Shown in pieces: positions 46,360 to 57,927 of a stretch of 64,000 nucleotides of DNA. The position numbers and the translations under genes are program-made. The first letter of the stretch is position 1. Every line of letters begins with the position of its first letter. The notes under the pieces were generated by a model. The model made no database searches. It worked only from the letters and a program-made list of their open reading frames with translations, and was not told where the DNA came from. Source of the stretch: Alectoria sarmentosa (taxonomy: Eukaryota > Ascomycota > Lecanoromycetes > Lecanorales > Parmeliaceae); contig WOGZ01000101.1 in assembly GCA_009733775.1 (NCBI GenBank), positions 41,839 to 105,838 on the forward strand. The letters are read 5' to 3'.

Positions 46360-46995
46360 ATGAGGCACGGATTGTATGATAACGAAGAACCTTTTGCCTG
46401 GACAAGAATCGGGATGATGCGAAGGATCTAGAAGGAAATCAGAGTCGATGAACCTAAAAGGCATTCTCGAGCCGGCCCTTAACCCGGTCCTAGATAGGCT
46501 GTAAGATAGTCTGACCATCTGATGGCAGCATTATATCCTCGTCATTGGTCACGCTCTTGACTCCAGAGAGCGTCTGTTCTATCGAACCTACACATGCAGT
46601 ACAATTTCGCTCCCATGCTAATGCGCGTTGTCGTCTCGCATCGCATCTTTTTCTTATTCTGACGGTGATTGCTACAATATTTTCGTTGAGCTAAGATCGC
46701 GATAGGTAGATGGGCGAATGTTCAAATCCGATGGAAGGGCTCTGGGGGCGCTTTTCGACGTGGGAGCTTCACTCTGCCTAATGTCGGCTCCGGTCTGTGT
46801 CTGATTACACCGCTTTCAACCTGCTGGTTCATTCCTTTTTTTCATATCTTAACATATTATAAGAAGCTTACTTACCTATTGTCTCTTCGTCTCTCAAAAG
46901 TCTCGGCATTGTCTTCCAGGAATCCAGGATTTAAACACTCGACCTTTACCAAGCATCACCAAACCGTCAACAAGGCCCCCCATCATTTCGCCCAA
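46360..46995. other. Spacer between DUF3684 gene and GFA gene
   Basis: About 640 bp containing the 3' UTR of the first gene and the promoter of the second. An in-frame extension of the GFA frame back to 46879 lacks an ATG. Confidence 0.5.
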
Positions 46996-47539
46996 ATGAG
47001 GAAAGGTTCCTGCTTGTGCTCTGCGATCGAGTATGAGTACATTGACGAACCTATGGTCACAGCACTCTGCCACTGCACCGACTGCCAGAAATGGTCCGAT
47101 GGCGCCTACACCTCCAATGTCTTTGTCTTGCGCACAGACTTCTCAATCATCAAAGGCGGTCCTAATAATTGCAAAATCAAAGGTGACTCAGGCAACATGA
47201 ACGACCATTGGTTCTGCGATGGTACATTGGCCCCCCCCAAATCTTTCTCCCCTACACCTAAAGCACGCTCAAAGTTATATTTAAGAGGCAAGCTCCGATA
47301 ATAGCTAAAAACATTCCACAGATTGCGGAAGTAGTCTCTACACCGAACCCGTCATCATGCCCGACGCCGTGTGCATCAAAGCGGGCGGCATCGACGACAA
47401 GGAGGTGAGTGATTTCAAGAAGACTGTGGTGGAAATCTATTGCAAGGATCGCAAGGCGTATTCCAAGGCGATTGAGGGCGCGAAGCAGGAACCTGTGACC
47501 TCCTTGTTGGCGAGCGGTGAGGGATGGGGAGTAAGCTGA
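46996..47539 (+). CDS. GFA/CENP-V-type zinc protein
   Basis: Two exons, 46996-47221 and 47322-47539, with a 100-nt intron (GCTAA branch), encode 147 residues. The zinc ligand pattern is complete: GSCLCSAIEYEY gives the first C-x-C, CHCTDCQKWSDG the second cluster, and the join FCDDCGSSLYTEP gives C-x-x-CGS. The family includes bacterial glutathione-dependent formaldehyde-activating enzymes and animal CENP-V. In fungi most members are uncharacterised small enzymes, so no substrate is assigned. The normal family length is 130-150 residues, so the model is probably complete. The short tail after the last repeat-like Lys-rich segment could change if a further intron exists. Confidence 0.88.
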
Positions 47540-48397
47540 CTGTGCTTAGGCGTTTGGGTAGGGGTGGAGCTGACGGAGTGTAAGGTTGCTGACGGCGAGG
47601 CCGGAGGTCAGAGTGCGGATTCAAAGGGTGGAGGATATGTGATATTGATACTACGGGGACGAGCGAAGGGTGTCATTGAACTTGATAAACTTGAGCTTGG
47701 ACTTCATGATATAGCAAGTGCAATTGCTTTGCATGAGGCGCACCCATACCGAGCTCTATCATCATCGACGATCATGAAATGATGGTATGATTGGACCTAT
47801 ATTTGCTATTCTGTGATTCTTCGCCACTGCATAAAAGGCAAAAGCTATTCAGCAGAAGTGTGTCGGTGTAAAAGTGTGGGAGCGCTAACAATCAGCTGCA
47901 AGGAGCAAAAGTAATTCAGCAAAATTGTGTCGGTGTGAGTGACGTATGAGTATCGTCCCAATAAAAGAATCAACAAGTGCGAGACCTCAGGCACGCTTCC
48001 ACTTCTCCCTCCTCGGATCGTCTATATTTCTTGGTCCGCAGACGTCGTCGTCAATCATCTATACGCCTTTGTGTATACCCTTCAGCTCGGAAAGGTACCC
48101 CGGCACTGGACATTTCCCGGGTTTCCAAAGGGGTCCGTCTAGCTTTTCGCCGTTGCTACGTATAGTTGAGAAGATGGCAATTGAAGAGGGGTAGAAGGAG
48201 TCGTCTCGACCGATTGTTAAAAGACCTAGGAGACCGGGGTTGGGGTCTTCGTTTTCATTATGGGGGGATGGGGCGGAGGCCGCCGATGGCCGTGAGGCCC
48301 TTTTCGGCCGTCGACAACGCCGAGGTTGAGGACACAGTCTGAGAGAAAGGTCGTTTAGCGAGTGAGGCTGGAGGCGCAGAGGAGCGAGGTGTGGGGT
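47540..48397. other. Spacer, possibly decayed coding sequence
   Basis: Several overlapping frames of 60-135 residues exist on both strands without a clear winner. The minus-strand frame 48059-48466 runs into the MITE-like insertion and may be part of a broken gene. No family recognised. Confidence 0.4.
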
Positions 48398-48404
48398 GGA
48401 TATC

Positions 48405-48637
48405 TCGGTGTTACAAAAATAAACTGCACTGAGGCGGTATTTTGGAGTCGAATGGTTCTTCAACAATCCAACGTACGCTCGTACTTTCCGCTACAGAGTT
48501 CTACAATTAATCGAGTTGATTGAATTATAAGCCAAACGTTTTATGATCGAGACTTTCGTTGTCGAGCCATACAAGTTGATAGAAAATGCATTCTGCGATT
48601 TTCGCTGGCGCTCTGCAATTTATTTTTGTAACACCGA
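48405..48637. mobile_element. MITE-like element, 233 bp, 19-bp TIRs, 7-bp TSD
   Basis: The left end tcggtgttacaaaaataaa (48405-48423) is perfectly inverted at 48619-48637. Both ends are flanked by ggatatc in direct orientation (48398-48404 and 48638-48644). The interior has no ORF. Because gatatc is itself a palindrome, the duplication is slightly less certain than its length suggests. Confidence 0.78.
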
Positions 48638-48644
48638 GGATATC

Positions 48645-49498
48645 ACCTACTGGTGTTCAGCAAAGGTGGACAGGTCACGGAGCTGGGGTTTTCGCCAAGA
48701 GCAAGGGCTAGCTGTCCGACGAGAGTAGGGTACTCGGGGGTCGTGGGATCGATGCCGAGTATGGATAGGGTATTGCCGCCGTTGAAGTGCGCGTGGGGTC
48801 TGACAGAGGGCCATCTGCGTCGGAGATCTTGAGAGCGATGACGGGACTTCGAGCGAGGTTGGAATCTTGGAAAACATAAAGACATTGGGATTCGAACCAG
48901 GGGGCAGACAAAGTCGCAATGGGGGACAACAAAGCCTAAAAGACGGGACGACAGTATAATAGGAATTTATAGCTTGTGAGACCCATCACTTGCCTAGGTA
49001 CTTTGCGATTGAACAATGCTTTAGAAGTGAAGCGCAAAAGAACATTATACAAAGTGACATGATCGAGTCCTGGAGTCTTCTGGGGCGGCTTAGGCAGTGC
49101 CACCATTCCGGGGCTGATGGGTGATACGTGGTTGACGACCTTGTCGGGGTCAGCATGTAATCGCTATAGATTCCAAATCGTCGACGAGAAATGCAGTTAG
49201 AATTCCGCCAGGGTGGTCAGAAGCTTCGTCGTCGTCGTTCCAGATCTGCAGTTTGGCAACTGAAGTTGGCATTCCAGAACCAAGTGATCCCAAAATGCGG
49301 GCAAATAAAAGTCGACGACGGAATCGTCGAATACGTGTACAATAGTATTCAGGCAACCGTATAAAAAGTCAAAGACACTCGGCACCCATGCCAAAGCTCA
49401 ATGTGTCTCCAAAAACATCAAGGGTTCAAGACCCTCGCTGTTTTCAATCAAAAAGACTTCTGAATGAAAGACCTTGCTACGTGCACTGTCGACACATC
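48645..49498. other. Spacer, possibly decayed coding sequence
   Basis: Minus-strand frames at 48643-48932 shift repeatedly (for example GGNTLSILGIDPTTPEYPT in one frame and QDSNLARSPVIALKISDADG in the next), as in a pseudogene. No family is recognised. The remainder is unassigned. Confidence 0.4.
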
Positions 49499-52077
49499 CT
49501 ACGAACCCTTCACCGTGGTCCATAAGAAAACTAGGCGATCCACTACCTCCATATCCGCCATTCTCGAATCGCCTTGTTCGCTTTCCCGCGGCCGCCACTC
49601 AAGTCTCCCTCTTCCCAACACGCCATCGACTGAACCCAAGTCAATACCGGCGAAGGGACCTTGCGGCTTTTCCTCAGGTCGGATCTCTATATCGCCACCA
49701 ATCTCGATACTATCACCAGTCTCGAATATCGAAGGATCGAAATCGAAACCTCTGTCGGTCGTTTGGAGGAATTGCTCGAAATCAAAATCACTAGGTATAT
49801 CTGAATTGTTAAGATCGCTGTTAAACGGCATACTGTATGGTTCCTATAAATGAGTACGGATTAGATGAGGTTGAGCGTGAGTCTAAGTATTTGAAGCTCT
49901 TACATCGACCCCTCCATCAAGACCATTGAATCCAGACATCGCTGTATCCTGTTGCTGGGGAGCAAGTTGATCGGGAGTAGCTGAGGTCATGACTGGCATC
50001 ATACTGGCCGAGCCTTGATCATCAGCCTTATATCGCGCAAAGGAATATTGCGGTGTGACCAGGCTTGCAGGTATAGAGGTAAGGTGTTGTTCAGCGCCAG
50101 AAGCAAGCTGGTCAGGAACGACTGAGTTCGTGCCTTGCCTCCAAATGGACCGAATGTGCTCGCGCATCACTGGCGTACGTTGCGCATCAGGAGACTCAGT
50201 CTTCCCAAAAGGTGACAATTTGTTCGCAGCTGCAGGAGTCCGCGTTTTTGACAAGGTTAACGGACTAGCAGCGCTGGTAAGTTTCCTCTTTCTAGTGGCA
50301 GGTAGAGCAAGTTTGTCTTGAGTAAGCTCGATTTTTGTGGGCCCGTGGATGTGTGGAACACCCTGAAGAGAGTGACCACCGAATGAAAACGGCGCGTGCG
50401 ATGTCGTCGGGGCAGCAGGTGCTTGGTTGCTATTACTAGCATGACTTTTTTGCATGTTAGCGGCTCTTGCTTTACTGATCGCTTCTTTGATCGCTTCTTG
50501 CCGAGATGCACTTAATTGCTGCTGTGGTGGATTTTGGGCAGATACATCGATAATCATACCACTCTCTTTTGCGGCAGCTTCGTCTACCAAGACAGGCATC
50601 TTGCTCTGTTGGACCACGACTTGCGGCATTCCCATCTGCACATCTCGCTGGGATTGAAATTCCTGGATCATCGGCGCTTGAAATGGAGGTAACCAGGCTA
50701 CAGCCTCCTCTTGCTCTTTACTGTCGGGCCCAAGGTTTGCTGTCATCGATGGGGATTCTCTACGCCCCGTGCCGCCAAGGCCGAAAACCATTTCCGTTCT
50801 TTTCGACGCGAATCTATTATTCCTCGATAATTCTCCGAGTCCCTCCTCGAGAGATTCAAATCGCTGTTCCGCACTTTGCAGCGCCGTGCAACCCCACATC
50901 TTCTCGAGCTCCTGCCTTTCACCCTCATGAAGGCCTGCTATTCCGCCTTTCACCCGCAATCGGCTCTGAAATGTGATCTCGTATTGTGCTTCATCCACTT
51001 CTTTCAGCAGATTTTTGATGAGCATTGAGTAATGTTTGAGCTGCTTGAAGAGCACTTCTTGGTCAAATCCCATGGGCGCCTCTGTGGTTGGTATTCCTCG
51101 CTCTTGTACTGGTGGCAATGCGGTATTAGTATGTACGCTTGTGTTGATGAGCACATTGTTGGTATTTGCGTTTGGCGGAGTGGCCAACGACCTTGACATA
51201 CTGCTTTGTGCCTTTGGCGATGATCTTGCCACAGCGATGAGGTCCCTGGGTCCAAGGCTCCGAGTATTCTCTTTGTCCTGGAGCGACGTCCCTCCAACAG
51301 CAAGGTTCATCCTTTCGAGTTTACCGGTAGGTGCTCCTGGCAGTGACATCTTTGGTGTAGCCCTTCCTACAGCTCTAATATCTGAAGCATCATCCCTATG
51401 TTCTACCGGAGTGCCCTCAATCCCAAGCTTCAACTTCTCAAATTTGTGAATGTATTCCTGATTTGAATGCGCCAGATCCTCGATGAGAGACCTCTGCTTA
51501 GCGATCACAGATGGCGACTCGGTCCTGCCACACAGTGTCAGCCTTCCAAACCACGAGCATCGTACCCCGAAGCAATGGGGACATACTTCTCAGACACCTG
51601 CCTAGCATAAGCGATGACATTCAACATCAACAACAGCGTAGACTTCAGTCTGTCCAGATTGCTCCGTAGTAATTGTAGCTTCGGCTGCAAATACCCCCAC
51701 TTCAACCTCTCCAACAAGACTGTCGCCCTCTTTGTTCTTTCCCCACCTCTCGCATCCTTACCATCTCCCCCTACCAAACTCGGCATTTTCTTCACAAGCA
51801 TACTTTCCATCTCCTGAAACACCTCCAGACACTCCTTGACGACGCCATCTGCGGTCTGAACGGCATTCTCCGAGAATGTCCCAGTTTCCCTGTCCTTATC
51901 AAGGACCTGTCCAAGCTCTTTCAATACCCCAGATGTGAGAGAGATGTCTTTGGAAATGGAGATGACCGAACGGTCTGCGCTAGCGACAACTTCTCCAAAG
52001 GTGTAAAGTCTGATGCTGAGGCGGAGGCCGACGTCTGCGATTTGGACGACGGAGGCTATAATTCCTAACTCTGCCAT
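49499..52077 (-). CDS. Protein with fungal STAND N-terminal domain and long disordered tail
   Basis: Three exons, 52077-51587, 51524-49904 and 49843-49499, encode 818 residues. Introns are 62 nt (GTATGT, GCTGAC branch) and 60 nt (GTAAGA, TATAG). The first about 165 residues match the helical N-terminal domain seen on fungal STAND/NLR-like proteins: AELGIIASVVQIADVGLRLS then LYTFGEVVASADRSV and a long helix. No NACHT or NB-ARC nucleotide-binding domain follows. Instead there is a coiled stretch, then Pro/Gln/Ser/Ala-rich disorder, and an acidic C-terminus in exon 3 (DFDFEQFLQTTDRGFDFD). Many stand-alone proteins of this type exist in Pezizomycotina and their roles are unknown. Part of exon 2 is duplicated in decayed form at 63.3-63.6 kb. 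Confidence 0.82.
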
Positions 52078-53033
52078 GGTCAATTCGTCTCATCAGGTCA
52101 TCAAGTACACGAGAATACAAAATCGATCGATCCTCGAAGCCTCATCTTCCTCATGGCGAGCACTCAAAGAGACATGGAGGAGAAGAAATGTACTTAGGTT
52201 CACAAGGTAACATTTGAGAGGTGTAGAGTGGTTGCGAGACTGGCGTGTGTCTACGAATCAGCGTAGAAGGGGTGTCAAGAGCAATTGCATAGCCTTGCCC
52301 AAGCTGAGCTTGCGCTTCAACGAGGCTCAGCCGCAGACATCGTCGGCGATTATACGCTTGCCGTCAGCTTGCATGGTCCCAAATACTCGCAATAACGCTC
52401 TGATATTTTCTTAAGATCACTGTCATCCATCACCTTTGCATGGAGGGTGATTAATAAGGCGACGTTGGAGAGGCGAGAGACACAGAACTGGTCTCGCCCT
52501 CAACCTTTACCGGCTAGCGCCGTTGTAGTAGGCTAGCGGTGCCCTAATCAATCAACATCTTGACTAATGGCTTATTAATTATTACTACTCTACACTCTCA
52601 CCCTCAAGGTTTTCAAGACCTCACGCATCGCAAGTTGGCTGCTCAAATCTTCTATAGTGTTCATTCATGTTGGTTACTTCTCGAACCATAATGCCATCGA
52701 ATATGTAAAGGTACGCTGCTGTCTGCTTCTGCTTTGCATTGATGCAGCCACCCATCGGACAACGGCTTTGCTACTCCATGTACAGTTGGAACTCCTGCAT
52801 CTCGAGGCCAAAGTCCACATGCCAAGTTTTGTTTTACTTGATCTTAGGAATTTTGATTCTTGAAGTCGTCCGCTACTCGCCCTGCGATAGCCAGTGCAGG
52901 GCCGTGCCTCAATGCTTCTTCGCTCCCGTCGGGTCCAGGTGCTGCCAGAGCTGCCATCAGCTTCCTTCGTCACTGGTAGCCGTTCTGGTCGTGACATTTC
53001 CAGGTTCGGCCCCTATAAAGGCTCATTGTTTGA
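52078..53033. other. Spacer without a recognisable gene
   Basis: About 960 bp between the STAND-domain gene start and the CRD1 stop. Frames of 60-130 residues exist but none resembles a known protein. Confidence 0.5.
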
Positions 53034-54291
53034 TCACACTTTTTTGCTTAGTATCCTCACAGCATCCTTCCCCCAAACATAACTCCCACCACTCCACACC
53101 GTGGTCGCCCCAACCACCCACCAGCTAGCTTCCAACGCGGTCTGCGCCGTCTCTCCCAATCCTCCTATTGCCGCTCCAGACATGGTCGCTCCAATCAACC
53201 CCAGCTGTAGAAAAGTGTTGATCTTAGATATCGTAGTAGGCCGCACTTCTGCGCTGGGGAGCGAGAAATCCCAGTAGCGGGCAAAGGTGCGGGGAGGAGG
53301 GAGAGAGATGTAGCGGTAGTACAGTGCGGAGAGACCGAGAAGGATGTCGCGGCCTAAGATGAGGACGGCGAGGGGTACTGAAGGAAGACCAGTATTAGCT
53401 GGAGTCGTAACACCCTTCCCAATGGTGCTACTGAGGGAGGGGCATTTCTCGTAGAAACGTTTTTTGGAGGAGTGACCACTCACTAGGCAGCGCCCCTTTC
53501 ATAGCCAACGTCACCGTTACAACCGTCATCAACGCCTTATCCGCCATAGGATCAATCACTGTCCCGACCACAGTCTGAAGGCCCCACTTCCGCGCGATCC
53601 AGCCATCGACCAGGTCCGTCACACCTGCGTACAGGAAAAGGCCGAGCGCTGGTGTGTGAAGGTCGTGAATGATAAGGTAGCCGACAATTGGGGCGGCGAT
53701 GAGCCGCGAGAAGGTCAGGATGTTGGGTAAAGTGTAGATATTTTCGTGGGGGGGAAGAAGGGTGGAGAGAGGGGAAGCTCTGAGAAGCGGGTGAGCGCAG
53801 AGTTGGTGAGTGGGTTAGAGAGTTGTTTGGTGGAGAATGAGACTCGGGAGGTGAACAGGGCACAGTGTGTTTATGTGATAGAAAGTGCAAACAGAAATTG
53901 AGCAGCGCAAAGCACAGAGATGTGGTGAATGAATCTAACAAATGCCTCTGATATCCACATACCTCGGTCTCCCTCCCTTCTCTCCATCCTCATTCCCACC
54001 ATCGGCCATGGATCTTCGCAGCTCCCGTCTGTACCTCTCGGTCCATTTTGTCCTGCGTTGCCCCACCCGTCAGTCATCATCCCTGAAGCTCTTACAATGA
54101 CTCTTAAGCCAAGCTCCCTACCTCCCCAGATCATCAGCCATCACACCTATCCTCTGACGGTTCGCCCAGCTCCATATCTGGCTTCTCTCATTGACTGCTC
54201 TCAGCCGCAACGGTGTGCGCAGGCCTGCGCGCAACAGCGGCGCCGTCACGCGCAGATTGTGACAAGCAGCAGCAGAAGGCGGTGGTACCAT
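53034..54291 (-). CDS. CRD1: Cardiolipin synthase (CDP-alcohol phosphatidyltransferase)
   Basis: Four exons, 54291-54122, 54052-53963, 53779-53484 and 53377-53034, keep one frame and encode 299 residues. Introns are 69, 183 and 106 nt. The start MVPPPSAAACHNLRVTAPLL begins an Arg-rich, Ala/Leu-rich stretch fitting a mitochondrial presequence. NIYTLPNILTFSRLIAAPIV is the conserved first membrane segment. DGWIARKWG, then the glycine and the two aspartates in GTVIDPMADK, complete the DG-AR-G-G-D-D catalytic motif of the family. Two or three more hydrophobic segments follow. The enzyme joins CDP-diacylglycerol with phosphatidylglycerol in the inner mitochondrial membrane. Phosphatidylglycerophosphate synthase is the main alternative, but the eukaryotic Pgs1 is of the phospholipase-D type, so Crd1 is favoured. 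Confidence 0.9.
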
Positions 54292-55582
54292 TGCATGATG
54301 CACCGCTTGAATGCTATCTGATGAGACTCATGACAGAGGTCGTTGAATCTAATTTAATTGTTAAGGTTCCTCGGTTGTGATATTTTAGAAGGTTTTTTTT
54401 TTAGTTTATGTCGTAGGGCTGAAAGACCCGCCCCAAGCCCCTCGGCCTAGACATTTGGCGTTCCTAGCCTTGGAGGTGCTCAAGTTCTCGAGCTTCTCTA
54501 AGCTTGACTGGCTCACCACTTGCACAGTCGTGACCAGTCAGGCAATAGCTCGGAATAGGTCAAGTCGACAGTTCAAAGCTTAAAGGAAGATCAACGGTGT
54601 CAAAACTCTGGGTCGAATGATGATCATTTGCTGATCTTTGAGAGTGTAGCGGTTTTCTTCCGCTCTAGAGTATTGCATTCAATACTTCCCTATCAAGTTG
54701 CACAGCGAAAAAGGTTCTGGATTAGCGTACAGACTGACGCGCAGCTGCTTCTGCAAATCCCCTTTTCATTTCTTTAGCTACCTGTCCACCTTTCAAGCAT
54801 AGAAGCTGATTGCTTTCCCTCCCATCTGGCCCAGTCAAAACCCGGAGGCTTCTCCGGATGCTCTCCGTAGGCCTCGGCTGCCAAGTCTCAAAAGCCGGTT
54901 GATCCAAGTATCGATCAGCGCACGCTAAGGTAGGATGTCCTTGTGCACATGTGTCATGCATTGCAACAAGGTAAGAATGACATCCACTACATGGGAGGGT
55001 TTTCGGTAGTCGGCAACGCATGATGTGCTGTGACGCATCAATGGGGAAATTCGGCGGTAATACCGAAGAGATCGCCGTTTCTTTCATAGAAGGTTGCTTG
55101 AGTAGTGGAAGGAGGTGGCCCAGACTTTGTGGCGTCTGGGTGCATCTGGGCCAGAATTGGAGACGGGTCCGTAACTGGCCGATATCGCCATGTCGATGTG
55201 GAGCGCATATTGGAACGTGTGAAGAGCTCTAACGGCTTCGACGTGATGCTGAAGGATTTGAACGGAATCAAGCTGTAGAGATGCCAGGTGGTATATGTGC
55301 ATTTATCAGCAAACATTAGCAGCGAATCCATATCAGACGTCAATTGGCTGAATTTCTCCCAGCCACACACGCAATAATTTTCCTTGAAGACCATGCTGAA
55401 GAATTCGACAAGAAGCCGCCCCTGGAGTATAATTTTTAGCAGACGCAAACGCAGAAACAATAACGCCAATGTAGATGATGACTCCTTTCCGTTCCAAGCC
55501 TTCGAGATCCTCGCGCAGTCTGAGAGTATCAAATAGCAGTCGCACTCCGCCCGCAGTTGGGAGGATTGTATATAGCCGATGA
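54292..55582. other. Spacer and probable 3' UTR of the WOPR regulator gene
   Basis: About 1.3 kb. A 199-residue minus-strand frame (55038-55637) overlaps the end of the WOPR gene in another frame and is considered chance. Another frame (54722-55087) is unrecognised. Confidence 0.45.
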
Positions 55583-56914
55583 TTAGGACTGTGCACGATA
55601 AGAAGAAGAGTATGATTGCCCGTCTCGAGCACCCCATGGCTGCGAATAGGCCGGTGGCCAGGGCTGTCCTTGTTGAGGGTGAGATGCTGGCACCATCCCT
55701 TCTGCCTTGATACCAGGAGATCCGTACAAGTCATGACTCATACTGCTGTCTGCTGGATTCGCTGGAAGATATTCTACCATTCCTTGCGGACGCGGTAAAT
55801 GCCCGCCTGCCTGCTGCTGGTAATTTGCGTGTTGGACCTGTTGATCTTGGGGATGGCCACCGTAATGGTGTGTTTGATACTGAGGGTGTTGCGGCGGCTG
55901 GCCCTGGTACTGTGGCACGCCCTCTTGCTTGAAATGAGGCGGGTATTGACCGTGAGGTTGGTGTTGCGGGTAAGGAACAGGCCCAAGCGTCATGGAAGTG
56001 TAACTCGATGTGGATGGTGCTATTGATGCATAGCCCGGGCTTGTAGACGGTGGATGTGACGGAGCATAAGCAGGATGAAAACCTATCGGAGAAGAGACCT
56101 GGGATGTTTGGAGTGCGGGATTCGGAGGGTACATCCTTGCGTCGTACCCATTCGGCTGGTAGTATTGAGCGTAGGCATTCTGCGACCCGTCCATCTGCTC
56201 GTAGCTTCCGTCTCCAGCGTCGTCCAGATTGGGAAATTTGAACTTGGGCTGGTTCAACAAGGCTTCCCTTATCGGGAGATCCTTGAGACGAGGATCATCC
56301 CTAGGTGTCCTGAGGTTGTGCTTCGCATCCTCGAGGGAGTAATAGGAAACCAAGTGGTGCTGTACATTGTGGACAGTGACAGTCATCGTCTTCTTTAGCA
56401 GTCCGTTCTCCTTGAACTCGTAAGAGTCTACTAGCGAACCGACGAGGCCGCGGTTGGCATCCTTGTCCGAACTATCATCTTGTTTATTTTGTGACAGATT
56501 CGGGGATTCTGGACCCGGGAAAGGTCTGGCTTCGTCGGTCGGAGGTGTGGCAATTGCACTTGCCGTATACGGCTCGCCGGGCTTGAGTGCCCTCTGACTC
56601 CGCTTCGTAGCTCTTTTCTTCTCGCCAGGCGGGAAAGGACTGTTGAGTTGGCGGTAGATGAGGAAATTGGTGAGGATGCGACTCGGACTCCAGGGGATGC
56701 CATCGGTCCATCTCTTTATGCCAGAGGTAGCCTCTTCGTACACGAAGACGTTGCCACTCACAATCAGTTGATTGCGCTCTCTGTCGTGAGGGCGGCGGAA
56801 GCAGTGGGCCAGCGTGCCACTGAAGCATGCCTCGAAGATGATCAACGCGTCCTTGGTCGTCTCGATGTGGCCCCGCCATGTAGGCACACACGCAGGGGCC
56901 TTTCCAACACTCAT
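55583..56914 (-). CDS. SGE1: WOPR-domain master transcription regulator (Sge1/Wor1/Ryp1 type)
   Basis: A single exon of 443 residues from ATG 56914. The first half of the WOPR DNA-binding domain is residues about 12-110: WRGHIETTKDALIIFEACFS, RRPHDRER, SGNVFVYEE, SGIKRWTDGIPWSPSRIL and PFPPGEKKRATKRSQRALKP. The second half, NRGLVGSLVDSYEFKENGLL then HHLVSYYSLED and DDPRL, distinguishes the Sge1/Wor1/Ryp1 class from Pac2-type members, which lack it. The C-terminal half is Gln/Pro/Tyr/His-rich, as in its homologues. Orthologues control white-opaque switching in Candida, yeast-phase growth in Histoplasma, and pathogenicity, conidiation and secondary metabolism in Fusarium and Botrytis. Small changes from the usual core (FSGTLAHCFRRPHD rather than LSG-L-HV-RRPHD) are visible. 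The upstream region is exceptionally long. Confidence 0.93.
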   Translation of the reverse strand: MSVGKAPACVPTWRGHIETTKDALIIFEACFSGTLAHCFRRPHDRERNQLIVSGNVFVYEEATSGIKRWTDGIPWSPSRILTNFLIYRQLNSPFPPGEKKRATKRSQRALKPGEPYTASAIATPPTDEARPFPGPESPNLSQNKQDDSSDKDANRGLVGSLVDSYEFKENGLLKKTMTVTVHNVQHHLVSYYSLEDAKHNLRTPRDDPRLKDLPIREALLNQPKFKFPNLDDAGDGSYEQMDGSQNAYAQYYQPNGYDARMYPPNPALQTSQVSSPIGFHPAYAPSHPPSTSPGYASIAPSTSSYTSMTLGPVPYPQHQPHGQYPPHFKQEGVPQYQGQPPQHPQYQTHHYGGHPQDQQVQHANYQQQAGGHLPRPQGMVEYLPANPADSSMSHDLYGSPGIKAEGMVPASHPQQGQPWPPAYSQPWGARDGQSYSSSYRAQS

Positions 56915-57904
56915 AGCACAGACCGCGTCTGCCTTTTAATGAGTGAAGAAGAGAAGGAGGTGGTGCAAGGTGCAAAGAGAGAGAGAAAGAGCGGATTATG
57001 ATGTTGACTGAGGAGCCTCAGACGGGCAACGCTGATGGAGCGCGCAGTCAAAGAAAGTACATCAAGTACTCCGTAGGTAAGAATAAGATCGACGGCAAGA
57101 GGGCACCAGCGCAGTGAGTAAGTGAAGCTTGAACGCTGACTGAAAGGACACTACCGGCAAGATTGAGTTTCGGTAATGTTTAATTCAAGTCGGCAAGACC
57201 TCTGTTTTCACATGAGGGCCTACGAATCTGTTCAACAGGATTCGGACCTGCATGCCCCGAATCTTTTATGGCTGTAATTTGAACTGATGATAAAGTGAGA
57301 TATTTCTTAGGTAGACGCGCTTCTTCATGTGAAGAAGATGTGGTCCGAGCTCTGGGTGTGTGTGTGTGTTATGATGTTCGGTGTGTTTGGACTGTTTTGA
57401 CTGGAGCAATGACGCGTGTGTCGAAATTTTACCCGGGTCCAACAGTCAGGCGCATCAACTCAACAGTTGGGGCAACTGTCAAAACTGTCAGACGGTGTCA
57501 ACGAGGCAAGCTGAGAAGGAATGACAGGCTGGATGAACGGTGCATGTTAAAACAACGACGTCCACACAGCCATTATATTCCACCTGAGACCGAGTCATTG
57601 GGATCTGTACCTACGTTGAAAATATGCTAGTCATTCCACTTGTGCTACCGTCGTGGTATCTCCCGGTCGACTATCAATCTCCCCACTAATTCGGTGGGGA
57701 TCGAGGGAAACGGTAAAATGGGTACTTGGTAGAGTCTGGGTAATAATGGAAGTCTGTGCGGCTATAAGGTCGAGGCTAGTTCAAACGTCCCTGAACATCT
57801 ACCGCTCATAGGAACCGGCTGTTGCTTGATCGACCGCTGCCTTTTCTTCTCCCTCTTCTTCAGCTTCTTCTTTGGCTATGGATATCATGGACAGCAGTCG
57901 CAGT

Positions 57905-57927
57905 AGCAGCAGCAGCAGCAGCAGCAG
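57905..57927. repeat. CAG/AGC trinucleotide run
   Basis: About seven or eight uninterrupted AGC units, extended by interrupted cag units on both sides (57892-57940), about 1 kb upstream of the WOPR start codon. Confidence 0.85.

Noticed and set aside
48880..48925. ggattcgaacc motif resembling a tRNA T-loop on the minus strand
   Set aside because: The flanking bases do not form a five-pair T stem, and no acceptor, D or anticodon arm could be placed.
55038..55637. 199-residue minus-strand frame with a hydrophobic N-terminus
   Set aside because: It starts inside the WOPR coding region in another frame, resembles no family, and the span is the expected 3' UTR of that gene.
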